Made by a program: the position numbers and the translations under genes. A DNA stretch of 64,000 nt from Paenibacillus elgii NBRC 100335 (lineage in GTDB: Bacteria; Bacillota; Bacilli; Paenibacillales; NBRC-103111), in NCBI RefSeq assembly GCF_004000865.1, contig NZ_BIMB01000017.1:1-64000 (forward strand). Direction: 5' to 3'. Numbering within the stretch: the stretch's first letter is position 1; every line of letters begins with the position of its first letter. Below, piece by piece: positions 52,840 to 62,977 of the stretch. Under the pieces are notes generated by a model that saw nothing but the letters and a program-made list of their open reading frames with translations, was not told the DNA's origin and did no database searches.

Positions 52840-55557
52840 ATGAAAATCAAACGGATGGTTAGCTTTATTCTGATATTGACGTTCATAGCAACGATGCTGC
52901 CGGCCGCCATGGTGTTTGGGGAAAGCGCGACGGATATCGCAGGAGCACGCGCGGATACGGAAGCGCCCACAGCGCCGACGGGTCTTAGAGCCGGGGAAAT
53001 TACGGATACGGCCGCTGTCCTGAACTGGAATGTCGCCAAAGATAACGAAGGCGTGATGCAGTATGAGATCAGCTATGGGACGAAGACATTACTGACCGAG
53101 AACACGAACGTGACGATTCCGGGCTTGCTGCCGGATACTTCTTATGCGTTTCAGGTCCGAGCCAGAGATGCGGCTGGCAACCAGTCAGCGGCAGCTTCGC
53201 TAAATCTGGCGACCAAGCGCAGCCCGAACGATCATTCCATGTCGGATTGGCAGGAATTGCAGACTCTCGCGCCTTCCCGCATGACCGGTGTTTATACCAA
53301 ATTGCCCGGCGGTTTTAAAGGGTATGCGGACGGCCCGCTGCTCGGAAATGGCGATGTCGGCACTGTGTTGGGTGGCACGGCCGATTCGCAGACGATTTAT
53401 ATCGATAAAAACGATTTTTGGATGAAAAGCAGCAAATTGACGGTCGGCGGAGTAACGATAACCAATAAAGCGCACGGCACGAATTCCGCCCCGTCCTATC
53501 GGTATGAGCAGGACCTGCTGAATGCGGAGGTAAGAGCGGATGTGACCTTGAAAAATGTCCAGCTCAAAATGAAAACGTGGGTCGATGCGAACAGCAATTT
53601 GGTCATAACCGAACTTCGGACGCAAGCTGCGGCATCCGTTCCGTTAACGGTTGACGTATGGGTTCCGGAAGCGGACGACAAGCCGTTTAAGTCGGGAACG
53701 GATGCTGCCCGCGGCGTGTTATGGGCGGCCCGTGAAAGCTCTGCGAACCAAGCGCCGAAGGAGTGGATGTCCAGAGCGGTATTGGCCGCGCGCCTGCTCG
53801 GAGCGCCGCTTACGGACTTCCGTTCGTCCGGCGGCAGGGCGCAAGCCGATTTTATTTTGCAGCCGAATACGACCGTAACGCTTGTGACGCAAGTTAGCGG
53901 CGGGGGCGGGGAAAATCCGGACGTTCCCGCAGCGGCGAGCTACTTGAAATTAGCTCAAGCCAGGGTCATGGGAACGACGCCGGCAACGATCGCCGCGCAG
54001 CATGAAGCGCACCTGGCGTGGTGGAAAAACTTCTGGCTCAAGTCGTATGCGATTACGAACGACGAGTGGTTCGATAAGTATTATTTCGGAGCTTTGTATG
54101 CGCTGGCCGCGAGCAACCGGACGGGCAAAGCGGCCCCGGGCATTTTTGGCAGCTGGGTTACGAACGATTCGCCGGGGTGGGGGGCGCGGTACTTTTTGAA
54201 CTATAACTTCGAGAACCCGTACTGGGGCGTGTTTTCCAGCAACCGGCCCGAGCTGGCGGACGCCTATTTCGATCAGGTGCTGGGCTATATGCCTTACGGC
54301 ATCAACCGCACGCATGAAGCGGGATACCGGGGCTTCTCGACAACCCGGTCGTTAGCGAGGCCGTATGGCCCGGCGACGGTCGGATGGGATCCGGCCCGCA
54401 TTCCGGCAAGTCCGGTCGCTCCTGAGAAAACCAGATCCAAACTGAACGACCAATTGATGCTGGGAGCGTATTTGGCCACAAACTTCATCAACCATTATAC
54501 GTACACGAAAGATAAGGAGTTTTTGCGAAACAAGGCTTATCCGTACCTCATCTCGCTTGCCGATTTCTGGGAAGATTACTTGATGATGGAGAACGGCAAA
54601 TATGTCATCAAGGACAGCGCGCCGCGTGAGGCGAACGAGCACGACGACAACTCCATTCTGGACATCGCCATGGTCAAATTTTTGATGAAGGGGCTCATTA
54701 CGGCAAGCCGGGATTTGGATGTCGATGCGGCCCGACGCGCCAAATGGCAGGATATCATCGACAAATTAACCGAGTATCCGACGTTTGTATACCCCGTAAC
54801 CGGAAAAGAAGTGTTCAAAGAGTCCGATTCCTATATCGACAGCAAGACCGGCAAACGGATTGTTAATCCGGGACGACCGTTTATCGGGGGGACGAATGTG
54901 AAGGGGCCTTGGCATGCCGTCATGACGGGCTTGTTCTGGCCGAGCGATGAGATTAATTTGAGCACGACTTCGCGTTTGAAGCAGATCGCGCTGAATACGA
55001 TTGAGGCGTACGGTTCCTGGGAACAGACGAACTCTTTCGCGATGCAATTTCCGGCGGCGGTGCGGATCGGCTACGATGTGGACGAAGTGCTAACCAATTT
55101 CAAAAAAATTATCAGCTCCAGCAACAGCAGCTCCTTACTGATGCGCAACAATCTGACGGTTTACCAAAAAGGCGGCGGCATCGAAACATCCGGCAGCGTA
55201 GAAACGATTAACGCCCTCATGCTGCAAAGCTATTTCGATGACAGCAAAGGAAAAGACGTCATCCATCTGTTCCCCATGCTGCCGAAAAATAAGTATCCGG
55301 AGGCGCATTTCAGACAGCTGCGGGCCAGAGGTGCGTTCGTGGTATCGAGCGGACTTCATGGAGGATCGATCGTCGATGTGAGACTGACCAGCGAAAAGGG
55401 CGGTCCCGTTCATATCGTGAACCCATTCGGCGCCGGTCAAGTTCAGGTGGTGAAAATAGAAGGTACAATCGAGGCGCCCGTTAAGGTGGATCAGGCTCAG
55501 GGACTGATCACGTTCCAAACCGAAGAAGGTGTGTCCTACAAGCTGCGTGCGATTTAA
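52840..55557 (+). CDS. Secreted GH95-like alpha-L-fucosidase/galactosidase
   Basis: This 905-residue protein has a signal peptide (residues about 1-28), an FN3 domain (about 42-122) and a multi-domain enzyme that fits GH95: an N-terminal beta region with GPLLGNGDVGTVLGG and KNDFWMKSS, an (alpha/alpha)6 barrel (about 350-750, with DSAPREANEHDDNSILD containing candidate acid residues) and a C-terminal beta domain. GH95 enzymes remove terminal fucose or L-galactose from plant or host glycans. Assignment is by pattern and should be treated as family-level; specificity is unknown. It closes the operon with the transporter genes. GGGGAGG lies before the ATG. Confidence 0.75.
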   Translation: MKIKRMVSFILILTFIATMLPAAMVFGESATDIAGARADTEAPTAPTGLRAGEITDTAAVLNWNVAKDNEGVMQYEISYGTKTLLTENTNVTIPGLLPDTSYAFQVRARDAAGNQSAAASLNLATKRSPNDHSMSDWQELQTLAPSRMTGVYTKLPGGFKGYADGPLLGNGDVGTVLGGTADSQTIYIDKNDFWMKSSKLTVGGVTITNKAHGTNSAPSYRYEQDLLNAEVRADVTLKNVQLKMKTWVDANSNLVITELRTQAAASVPLTVDVWVPEADDKPFKSGTDAARGVLWAARESSANQAPKEWMSRAVLAARLLGAPLTDFRSSGGRAQADFILQPNTTVTLVTQVSGGGGENPDVPAAASYLKLAQARVMGTTPATIAAQHEAHLAWWKNFWLKSYAITNDEWFDKYYFGALYALAASNRTGKAAPGIFGSWVTNDSPGWGARYFLNYNFENPYWGVFSSNRPELADAYFDQVLGYMPYGINRTHEAGYRGFSTTRSLARPYGPATVGWDPARIPASPVAPEKTRSKLNDQLMLGAYLATNFINHYTYTKDKEFLRNKAYPYLISLADFWEDYLMMENGKYVIKDSAPREANEHDDNSILDIAMVKFLMKGLITASRDLDVDAARRAKWQDIIDKLTEYPTFVYPVTGKEVFKESDSYIDSKTGKRIVNPGRPFIGGTNVKGPWHAVMTGLFWPSDEINLSTTSRLKQIALNTIEAYGSWEQTNSFAMQFPAAVRIGYDVDEVLTNFKKIISSSNSSSLLMRNNLTVYQKGGGIETSGSVETINALMLQSYFDDSKGKDVIHLFPMLPKNKYPEAHFRQLRARGAFVVSSGLHGGSIVDVRLTSEKGGPVHIVNPFGAGQVQVVKIEGTIEAPVKVDQAQGLITFQTEEGVSYKLRAI

Positions 55558-55571
55558 AGGAATTCAGCTAG

Positions 55572-55594
55572 CCCCCCTCCGTGGGGGGTTATTT
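55572..55594 (+). terminator. G/C-run terminator after the GH95-like gene
   Basis: CCCCCC (55572-55577) pairs with GGGGGG (55583-55588), followed by TTATTTGTT. Confidence 0.7.
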
Positions 55595-55679
55595 GTTAGG
55601 TAAAGTTAATTCTACACAAAGGAATGTATCTATTGTATATTTAGGATAATAATGGAATTTTAATTTGGAGGTATAGAAG

Positions 55680-56818
55680 ATGGCTCGTGTGTTGGTTGTG
55701 ATTACTCCGGCTGAAGGTCACGTGAATCCGTCGCTGGGATTGGTCAAGCAGTTGACGGACAACGGGGAGGAAGTTGTCTATGTATGCACGGAGGAGTATC
55801 GTTCCCGAATTGAACAAACCGGAGCTGAGTTGCGGACCTATCCGTTGGCGGAATTATTCGGAAGATCGTCCCGGAAGTTCTGCGGGTTACCGCGGATGAA
55901 ACGTTCGATTATTTGATTTTTGACTCCTTGATGGGGTGGGGAGGCACAATCATTGCGGAAAAGCTGGGCATCCCTGCGGTATGCTCCATCGCTTCCTTTG
56001 CTTTCGTAGAGCCTTTAGGGACTGAGCAAGATGAGAACCGTAAGGACGTCAAGGAGCTGTATGAGGCCACGATGAAGTTGACGCGGCAATTAGCCGATGA
56101 ATTTCAAGTACGCGTCCCGGCTATAGATGAAATTGCCAGACATGAGGGGCGATTAAAGCTCGTTTATACAAGCCGCCATTTTCAACCGCAAGCCGAAAAG
56201 CTGGACGATAGCTTTATTTTTGCCGGCCCTTCGATCGTACCGCGTCAAGATGCTCCGCCTTTCCCGTTCGAGCAGCTGCGCGCCCGACATCAACAGACGG
56301 TTTACATCGCAATGGGCACCATCTTGAATAAAGATTTGGATTTCTACAAGCTTTGTTTTGACGCATTTCAGGATTTACCGGTGACGTTCGTCTTATCTTC
56401 AGGAAAACATACGGATATGGAACCGTTGATGGATCGGATTCCCGCTAATTTTATTGTACAACCGTACGTTCCGCAGCTGGAAATGCTGCAGCATGCAGAT
56501 GCCTTTATTACCCATGCAGGAATGAACAGCACAAGTGAAGCCCTGTATTACAATGTGCCTCTGATGATGATTCCATTAACCTCGGATCAGCCTCTTGTGG
56601 CGAAGCGGGTGCAAGAGCTGGGAGCAGGCATTACTTTGGATAAAAATAACCTTACCCCTGCTGCTTTGAGAGCTGCTTTGGTAGAAGTGTTAGGCAATCC
56701 GGCTTATAGGCAGCAGGCTCAAGTGATCGGCGAATCGTTACGTCAGGCCGGCGGCTATAAGCGGGCTGCCGATGTTATAACGAATTATTTTGCCTGGCTT
56801 CCGTCGGTCCGTCCGTAG
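55680..56818 (+). pseudogene. Macrolide-type glycosyltransferase (YjiC-like), disrupted
   Basis: The front piece (55680-55916) encodes ARVLVVITPAEGHVNPSLGL, the N-terminal domain of MGT-family glycosyltransferases, and runs into stop after 78 codons. The rear piece, readable from about 55870 in another frame, resumes with KIVPEVLRVTADETFDYLIF and has the C-terminal UDP-sugar motif (QPYVPQLEMLQHADAFITHA, then GMNSTSEALYYNVPLMMIPL). Compared with intact YjiC, roughly 30 residues are missing at the break near 55860-55870, so a deletion not divisible by three has fused the pieces out of frame. The rear 301 codons could be made from an internal ATG but would lack the acceptor domain. The gene has GGAGG upstream and was once functional. 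Confidence 0.85.
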
Positions 56819-56930
56819 GCTCCCCCTTTCAGCTCCAGAATCAAGAAGGGACTTTTCACCCGAATCGTTTCCTGTATAATGGAATGAAAGCAGTTACAAT
56901 TGCTATGGGGGACATTCAGGAGGCGGGCCA

Positions 56931-59243
56931 ATGCGTCGAAAAGGGATTCGGTTCAACAAACATAGCGTGATCGTCACGTGGCTCATTTCCTACATTTCGG
57001 TGCTGCTTGTTCCGATTATGATCAGCGCGATTTTATATGCCGCAACTTGGCATGTGGTGGAATCGGAAATTAACCGCGCTAACGAATCGATGCTTCGGCA
57101 GATGGAGCAGGCGATTGATGGCAATCTGGCAGGGATCGAACGGTTAAGCCTCGAAATCGCGTTAAATCGGCGGGTAGCCGGATTTATCAATGCGCAGCAG
57201 CCGCTTACGGACAGCGACTACTACGATTTGGTCAGTATCGCGGGCGACCTGCGGGTGTATCAGGTAGCCAACGATTTTATCGAGCAGATTTACATTTATT
57301 ACAAAAACAGCGATACTGTGTTGTCGGCACGGGATCACATCGACAGCCGGACGCTGTACGGGAGATTGCGCGAGAAAGACGGGACGAGCTACGAGGAGTG
57401 GAAGGCGTTCTTCGACAAGCGGTACATTCAGGAATACGTCCCCGTTACGATGCGCGGGGATGGCGAGCCGGTCAAGGCCGTGATGTACGCCAAGTCGATC
57501 ACGCTCGACCATACGGATCAGCCGGGAGCGGTGATTGTGTTCGTCATCAAGGATTCGAAGCTGTTGGACAATATCGCGCCCGCCAATCAAGCTTCGGTCG
57601 CCGTCGTGGACAAGCAGAACCGCTTGGTCGCCTCGACGGGGTTCGACCATAATCCGGCTGCACCGGTTTACGATCGTCTCGCGAACAAGCATGGCCTGTT
57701 GTACGAAACGATCTCCGGCAAAGAGGTAGCCGTATCCTACACGACGTCAGACAGCACGGGCTGGAAATACGTTTCGATGATTCCCGCTGAGCTGTTCGAC
57801 GACAAGATGAAAACGATGAAGCTGCTCATCTATTCCAGCATCGGGCTAAGCCTCGTTATCGGCGGAATCGTGACGTTCTTGTTTTTGCGGAAAAATTACA
57901 ATCCGATCAGCGTGCTGATCCGCAGCCTTTCCGTAAAATCGGGCATCTCCTTCGACGAAGGATCGAACGAGTATGGGTACTTGGAGGAGGCGCTCAATAC
58001 GACGTTTGCCGAGAAGGAGAAGATCGACCAGCGGCTTCGCCGGCATCGCGACGCGATTCGTTCCCATTTGTTCCAGAGTCTGCTGAAAGGCCGGCTGGAG
58101 CAAAACGTCCCGGTACACGAGTCGCTCGCCGCCCACGATATCCGGCTGGCTTCGCCCTACTTCGGCGTCCTTCTGTTTCACGTCGATCATTACGGCAAGC
58201 TTGATTCGTCCGGTTATCCTGATCCCCGGATGGGCAGGCTGCTGCATTTCATCATCATGAACGTGGTGGAGGAAGTGGCGGGCAGCCGCCATCACGCTTT
58301 CACGACGGAAATGGACGATATGCTGGCATGCATCGTTAATTTCGGGACGGAGCCCGATGAGGAAGAGCTGCGGCGAATCGCGGAGCAGGTCAAGTCGTTT
58401 CTGCTTGATCATTTCCATATCCGCCTCACGGCAGCGATCAGCGGTATCCATCAAGAGCTGTATGGGATTCCGCGAGCGTATCAGGAAACGCTGGAAGCGC
58501 TGGAATACCGTCTCGTGATGGGAAGCGGGGAAATTATCCGGTACGGCGATCTGCCCGGTTCGGATACGGCGCGTCCAGCCGGCAGCTACTACTATCCTTT
58601 GCATGTGGAGCAGCAGCTGATTAATTTCGTCAAGACGGGCGATCACGAGAAATCGAGCGCGATGATCGACGAAATTATCGGCATGAACGTCTCCGGCGCG
58701 TCCCTGTCCGTACCGCTGGCCAAATGTCTCATGTTCGATATGATCGGCACGCTTCTGAAAACGATGGATGAAATCGGCGCGGGCGGCAAACGGGATTTCC
58801 TTGAGCGGGTCAATCCGGTGGATCGGTTGACCGGCTGCGAAACGATCATGGAGATGCAGGTGCAGCTCCGCGAGGTGCTGGGCGAGGTATGCCGCTTGAT
58901 TCAGGAGGAGCGCAGCCAAGAGCAGAGTAGCTTGCTGAGTCAGCAGATCCTCTCTTACATAAGGGATCATTACAACGATGAAAACCTCAACATCTCGATG
59001 CTCGGCGAAGCGTTCGGGTTGACCCCGTCTTATTTGTCGAAGCAGTTCAAGGCGCAGACGGGTAAGGCGCTGCTCGACGTGATCAGCATGACCCGGCTGG
59101 AGGAAGCGAAGCGGCTGCTTCCGGATGCGAAGCTGTCGGTTGCGGAAATCGCCAGAAAGGTCGGATACGCCGACATTAATACGTTCAACCGGATTTTCAA
59201 AAAATTCGAAGGCATTACGCCGGGAAAATACCGAGAGCTCTGA
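56931..59243 (+). CDS. Membrane AraC-family sensor-regulator (YesS-like)
   Basis: This 770-residue protein has a membrane helix (about 15-38), an extracellular Cache-like sensor (about 40-295), a second helix (about 300-322), a cytoplasmic spacer of about 330 residues and a C-terminal AraC DNA-binding domain (LNISMLGEAFGLTPSYLSKQ, LSVAEIARKVGYADINTFNR). This one-component design, as in YesS or Btr-like proteins, reads an external sugar and acts directly on DNA while membrane-bound. Its most likely targets are the LplABC-type genes that follow from 59461. GGAGG lies before the ATG. A bidirectional-type terminator follows. Confidence 0.9.
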   Translation: MRRKGIRFNKHSVIVTWLISYISVLLVPIMISAILYAATWHVVESEINRANESMLRQMEQAIDGNLAGIERLSLEIALNRRVAGFINAQQPLTDSDYYDLVSIAGDLRVYQVANDFIEQIYIYYKNSDTVLSARDHIDSRTLYGRLREKDGTSYEEWKAFFDKRYIQEYVPVTMRGDGEPVKAVMYAKSITLDHTDQPGAVIVFVIKDSKLLDNIAPANQASVAVVDKQNRLVASTGFDHNPAAPVYDRLANKHGLLYETISGKEVAVSYTTSDSTGWKYVSMIPAELFDDKMKTMKLLIYSSIGLSLVIGGIVTFLFLRKNYNPISVLIRSLSVKSGISFDEGSNEYGYLEEALNTTFAEKEKIDQRLRRHRDAIRSHLFQSLLKGRLEQNVPVHESLAAHDIRLASPYFGVLLFHVDHYGKLDSSGYPDPRMGRLLHFIIMNVVEEVAGSRHHAFTTEMDDMLACIVNFGTEPDEEELRRIAEQVKSFLLDHFHIRLTAAISGIHQELYGIPRAYQETLEALEYRLVMGSGEIIRYGDLPGSDTARPAGSYYYPLHVEQQLINFVKTGDHEKSSAMIDEIIGMNVSGASLSVPLAKCLMFDMIGTLLKTMDEIGAGGKRDFLERVNPVDRLTGCETIMEMQVQLREVLGEVCRLIQEERSQEQSSLLSQQILSYIRDHYNDENLNISMLGEAFGLTPSYLSKQFKAQTGKALLDVISMTRLEEAKRLLPDAKLSVAEIARKVGYADINTFNRIFKKFEGITPGKYREL

Positions 59244-59260
59244 CGTTACCGGCCTCGTCC

Positions 59261-59298
59261 GAAAAAAGCCGTTCAAGCATGCTTGCGCGGCTTTTTTC
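59261..59298 (+). terminator. Terminator after the AraC-type sensor gene
   Basis: GAAAAAAGCCG (59261-59271) pairs with CGGCTTTTTTC (59288-59298) around a loop that itself contains the AAGCATGCTT palindrome. Further T residues follow. Confidence 0.9.
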
Positions 59299-59460
59299 GT
59301 TTTTTGTATAGGGAGTAAGAAAAAGCATGGCGCCATACTGCCGGTTTTAACGGTGGAGTTTCGATTTTGCATATAGCCTTCAAGGTGCGCTTCGTAGCAT
59401 AATGACGCTAAGGTGCAGCAACCCGGAATGCACACTTTCTTAACTCATAGGGGGATTCGC

Positions 59461-61080
59461 ATGAAACAAAGCTCTGCCGGTAAATCGTTTCGCGCTGCGG
59501 CATGCGTCGTCTTGGCTTCCAGCCTAATCGTCGCATGCACCAAACCGAATAGCGGGGATGGTCAGAATACGCCGACAACGCCGGCGTCATCATCCGAAGC
59601 TGGCAAGTATCCTATCCAAACGAAGGAATCGTTGACCTCGTGGGAGCTGATCAATACGAACCTGATCACCTTTGTGCCCAACCTGGCCGACTCGCCGTTC
59701 GGCAAACAGCTGGAGAAGGAAACCGGCGTGAAAGTCAAGTATGCGCACCCGGCCGACGGACAGGCGAAGGAGCAGTTCAACCTGTTGATCGCGTCGAACA
59801 AATTGCCGGACGTCATCGAATACGACTGGAACAGCTCCTATCCCGGAGGAGCGGAGAAGGCGATCGCCGATAAGGTCATCCTGCCGCTCAACGATTATAT
59901 TGACAAGTATGCGCCCAATCTGAAAAAGCGGCTGCAGCAGGACAAAGAGCTTGACAAGATGGTGAAGACGGACAGCGGCAAATATTATGTATTTCCGATG
60001 ATCCGACCCGACAACGGGCTTGTATTCCGCGGGCCGATGATCCGCAAAGACTGGCTGGACGAATTGAAGCTGCAGGTGCCGACGACGATCGACGAATGGT
60101 ACACCGTTTTGAAAGCGTTTAAAGAACAGAAGGGAGCGTCGGCTCCGTTCACCTCGCTGTACAGCAATGAGTTTAATATTCAAGACGCGTTTATCGGCGC
60201 CTACCGTACGGCGAACCGGTTCTACATCGACGATCAAGGTAAGGTAAAGTACGGGCCGATTGATCCGCAGTTTAAGGAAGCGCTTGCGCTTCTACGGAAA
60301 TGGTATGCGGAAGGGTTGATCGATAAGGATTTTGCCTTGAACACGGATTCAAAGACGCTGGACAACAAAATGATAGGCGAAAATTCGGGGGCCACCGTTT
60401 CTCTGCTCAGCGGCGGTATGGGCCGTTGGATGGAAACCGGGAAGAAGAAAAATCCGAAATTCCAGCTCGTTGCCGCGCCGTATCCGACCTTGAAAAAAGG
60501 GGAGCGGGCTTTCATCGGGCAGCGTGATTTCAAATACAATCCGTCCGCCAGCAAGGCGGTAACCGTCGACACGAAGCATCCCGAGCTGGCCGTCCAATGG
60601 CTGGACTACGCTTTCAGCGAGAAGGGCAGTCTGCTGTTCAACTTCGGGATTGAGGGCGAGAGCTATTCGATGAAGGACGGCGCACCGCAGTTCACCGAGA
60701 AGATAACGAAAAACGAGAAATACAATCTCCAGCAAATGGTGTCTCAATATACGAAGCCGAACGGACCGTTTCCGGGAGACAGCCGGAAAAGCTTCAACAC
60801 GTTCCCGGAGCAGGATGAAGCCATAAAGATATGGTCCGAAACCGATGCCGCCAAGCATGTGATGCCGCTGTTCATTACGCCGACGGTCGAGGAGAGCAAG
60901 GAAGTAGCCAAGCTGAATACGGCGATTGCGAGCTACAAGGAAGAAATGTTCGTGAAATTTATTATGGGCAAGGAACCGATTGACAAATTCGACGATTACG
61001 TGAAGCAGATTCAATCGATGGGAATCGACAAGGTGACGAAAATTTATCAGGAAGCGCTGGACCGGTACAATAAGCGATAA
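59461..61080 (+). CDS. LplA-like sugar-binding lipoprotein
   Basis: This 539-residue lipoprotein (signal ending SLIVAC, cysteine 26) has the long SBP fold of the LplA/YtcQ group: NLADSPFGKQLEKETGVKVK, then LPDVIEYDWNSSYPGGAEKA, and FKYNPSASKAVTVDTKHPEL. It captures an oligosaccharide for the two permeases encoded next. The start at 59461 follows AGGGGG. The length of about 540 residues is usual for this group. Control is probably by the upstream AraC-type sensor. The substrate should match the GH95-like enzyme encoded at 62978. Confidence 0.9.
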   Translation: MKQSSAGKSFRAAACVVLASSLIVACTKPNSGDGQNTPTTPASSSEAGKYPIQTKESLTSWELINTNLITFVPNLADSPFGKQLEKETGVKVKYAHPADGQAKEQFNLLIASNKLPDVIEYDWNSSYPGGAEKAIADKVILPLNDYIDKYAPNLKKRLQQDKELDKMVKTDSGKYYVFPMIRPDNGLVFRGPMIRKDWLDELKLQVPTTIDEWYTVLKAFKEQKGASAPFTSLYSNEFNIQDAFIGAYRTANRFYIDDQGKVKYGPIDPQFKEALALLRKWYAEGLIDKDFALNTDSKTLDNKMIGENSGATVSLLSGGMGRWMETGKKKNPKFQLVAAPYPTLKKGERAFIGQRDFKYNPSASKAVTVDTKHPELAVQWLDYAFSEKGSLLFNFGIEGESYSMKDGAPQFTEKITKNEKYNLQQMVSQYTKPNGPFPGDSRKSFNTFPEQDEAIKIWSETDAAKHVMPLFITPTVEESKEVAKLNTAIASYKEEMFVKFIMGKEPIDKFDDYVKQIQSMGIDKVTKIYQEALDRYNKR

Positions 61081-61105
61081 ATCGGGCCAGGAAGGGAGAG
61101 AGAAC

Positions 61106-62062
61106 ATGAGCGCCATGAACCCGGAAACGACGATGGCCGTGATTCCGAAGAAGCGCGCACGCATCGGCTTGCTGGTCGATATCCGGAAAAATAAGCTGCT
61201 GTACGTCATGCTGCTTCCGGTGCTGCTCTTTTACGTGATATTCCACTACGCTCCGATGTATGGGGCCGTCATCGCGTTTAAAGATTTTTCGCCCCGGCTT
61301 GGCATAGGGGACAGTCCATGGATCGGCTTCGAGCATTTCAAGACGTTTTTCACCGGGGCTTATTTCTGGAGAACGATCAAAAATACGCTGCTGATCAGCT
61401 TCTACGAGCTGCTGTTCGGCTTTCCGGCGCCGATCGTGCTTGCTCTGCTGCTTAATGAAGTGAGACATACGCTATTCAAGCGCACGGTGCAGACGGTCAC
61501 CTATTTGCCGCACTTCATCTCGCTCGTCGTAATCTGTGGCATTGTGAAGGACTTTACAGCCAGCGACGGCGTTATTAACGATATCCTCGTCTACTTGGGG
61601 GGAGAACGTCTGTCACTGCTCCTTGAACCGGATATGTTCCGCACGATCTACGTCTCGTCTGGGATATGGCAGCATATTGGCTGGGGAACGATCATCTTTT
61701 TGGCCGCCCTGACCGGCATCGATCCCGAGCAGTACGAAGCCGCCAGAATGGACGGCGCCGGACGGTGGAAGCAGATGCTGCATGTCACGATTCCTGGCTT
61801 GATGCCGACGATCGTCATTCTGCTTATTTTGAGTATCGGACGGCTAATGAATGTCGGATTCGAAAAGATCATCCTGCTGTACAATCCGAGCACGTACGAG
61901 ACAGCCGACGTCATCTCGTCGTATGTGTACCGGGTCGGCTTGCAGGATTTCAATTACAGCTTCAGCTCGGCGGTCGGGTTGTTCAACTCCGTCATCAATT
62001 TTATGCTTGTGATCTTTTCCAACTGGCTGAGCCGCAAGCTGAACAATACGAGCTTATGGTAG
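61106..62062 (+). CDS. LplB-like sugar ABC permease
   Basis: This 318-residue protein has six membrane helices and the LplB-type coupling loop YEAARMDGAGRWKQMLHVTI. The sequence YAPMYGAVIAFKDFSP near the first loop and ILLYNPSTYETADVISSYVY near the end are typical of the LplB family. GGAAGGGAG precedes the ATG. It forms a heterodimer with the LplC-like protein whose gene starts 17 bases later. Confidence 0.92.
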   Translation: MSAMNPETTMAVIPKKRARIGLLVDIRKNKLLYVMLLPVLLFYVIFHYAPMYGAVIAFKDFSPRLGIGDSPWIGFEHFKTFFTGAYFWRTIKNTLLISFYELLFGFPAPIVLALLLNEVRHTLFKRTVQTVTYLPHFISLVVICGIVKDFTASDGVINDILVYLGGERLSLLLEPDMFRTIYVSSGIWQHIGWGTIIFLAALTGIDPEQYEAARMDGAGRWKQMLHVTIPGLMPTIVILLILSIGRLMNVGFEKIILLYNPSTYETADVISSYVYRVGLQDFNYSFSSAVGLFNSVINFMLVIFSNWLSRKLNNTSLW

Positions 62063-62078
62063 AAAGGAGGAATGGCCA

Positions 62079-62960
62079 ATGCTGAACCGGCCCACCGTTT
62101 CGGAAAAATGCTTCGATGCCGGCAACGTCGTCTTTTTGACCTTGCTGATGGTGCTCACCGTATACCCGATCTTGTACGTAGCCTTCGCTTCCGTCAGCGA
62201 CGCCGCAAGCTTGATGGCGCACAAAGGCATGCTGTGGAAGCCGCTCGGATTTTCACTCGAGGCGTACGCGAGTGTGTTTAACAATCCGATGATTTTGAAG
62301 GGCTATGGGAATACGCTGTTCGTCGTCATCGTCGGCCTTGCGTTCAACCTGTCGCTTACGGCCTTCGGGGCGTATGCCTTGTCCCGCAAAAGCTTGCGCT
62401 ACCGCAAGCCGCTTATGCTGTTCATCGTCTTTACGATGTTCTTCAGCGGAGGACTGATTCCGTTTTATTTTACGGTCAAAGGCATCGGGCTTGCCGACTC
62501 GCTCTGGGCGCTTATTATTCCACATGCGATCAACACGTTCAATCTGATCATCATGAAAACGTCGTTTGAGGCGATCCCCGATAGTCTGGAAGAGTCGGCC
62601 AAAATCGACGGTGCGAACGATTTCGTCATCCTATTCCGCATCATGCTGCCGCTGTCCATGCCCGTCATCGCGGTCATGATGCTGTATTATGGCGTCAGTC
62701 ACTGGAACTCTTGGTTCCATGCGATGATCTTCCTGCAGGACCGGTCGCTGTATCCGCTGCAGCTCGTGCTCCGCGAAATTTTGCTGCAGGGCGAAGCGAG
62801 TTCGATGGCCGTCGGCGCGACGGAGGGCGATGTGGCGATGCTATCGGTTACGCTGAAATACGCGACGATTATCGTTGCGACGGTACCGATTCTTCTCGTG
62901 TATCCGTTCCTGCAAAAGTACTTCGTGAAGGGCGCGCTGGTCGGCGCAATCAAAGGATAA
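62079..62960 (+). CDS. LplC-like sugar ABC permease
   Basis: This 293-residue protein is the second permease of the system, with six helices and the coupling loop LEESAKIDGANDFVILFRIM. It ends FVKGALVGAIKG, as LplC-like proteins do. AGGAGG lies nine bases before the ATG at 62079. It is followed after 17 bases by the GH95-like enzyme gene, so the four genes probably form one operon. The ATPase must come from elsewhere. Confidence 0.92.
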   Translation: MLNRPTVSEKCFDAGNVVFLTLLMVLTVYPILYVAFASVSDAASLMAHKGMLWKPLGFSLEAYASVFNNPMILKGYGNTLFVVIVGLAFNLSLTAFGAYALSRKSLRYRKPLMLFIVFTMFFSGGLIPFYFTVKGIGLADSLWALIIPHAINTFNLIIMKTSFEAIPDSLEESAKIDGANDFVILFRIMLPLSMPVIAVMMLYYGVSHWNSWFHAMIFLQDRSLYPLQLVLREILLQGEASSMAVGATEGDVAMLSVTLKYATIIVATVPILLVYPFLQKYFVKGALVGAIKG

Positions 62961-62977
62961 GGAGCGGAACCCGCAGC

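Noticed and set aside
55913..56818. Stand-alone 301-codon glycosyltransferase gene
   Set aside because: It begins in the middle of the conserved fold and the preceding sequence in the same frame continues the homology (from about 55870), so it is the rear part of a broken gene.
57846..59435. 529-codon minus-strand frame opposite the AraC-type sensor gene
   Set aside because: The sense strand encodes the sensor and AraC domains; the antisense product is compositionally odd and shows no motif.
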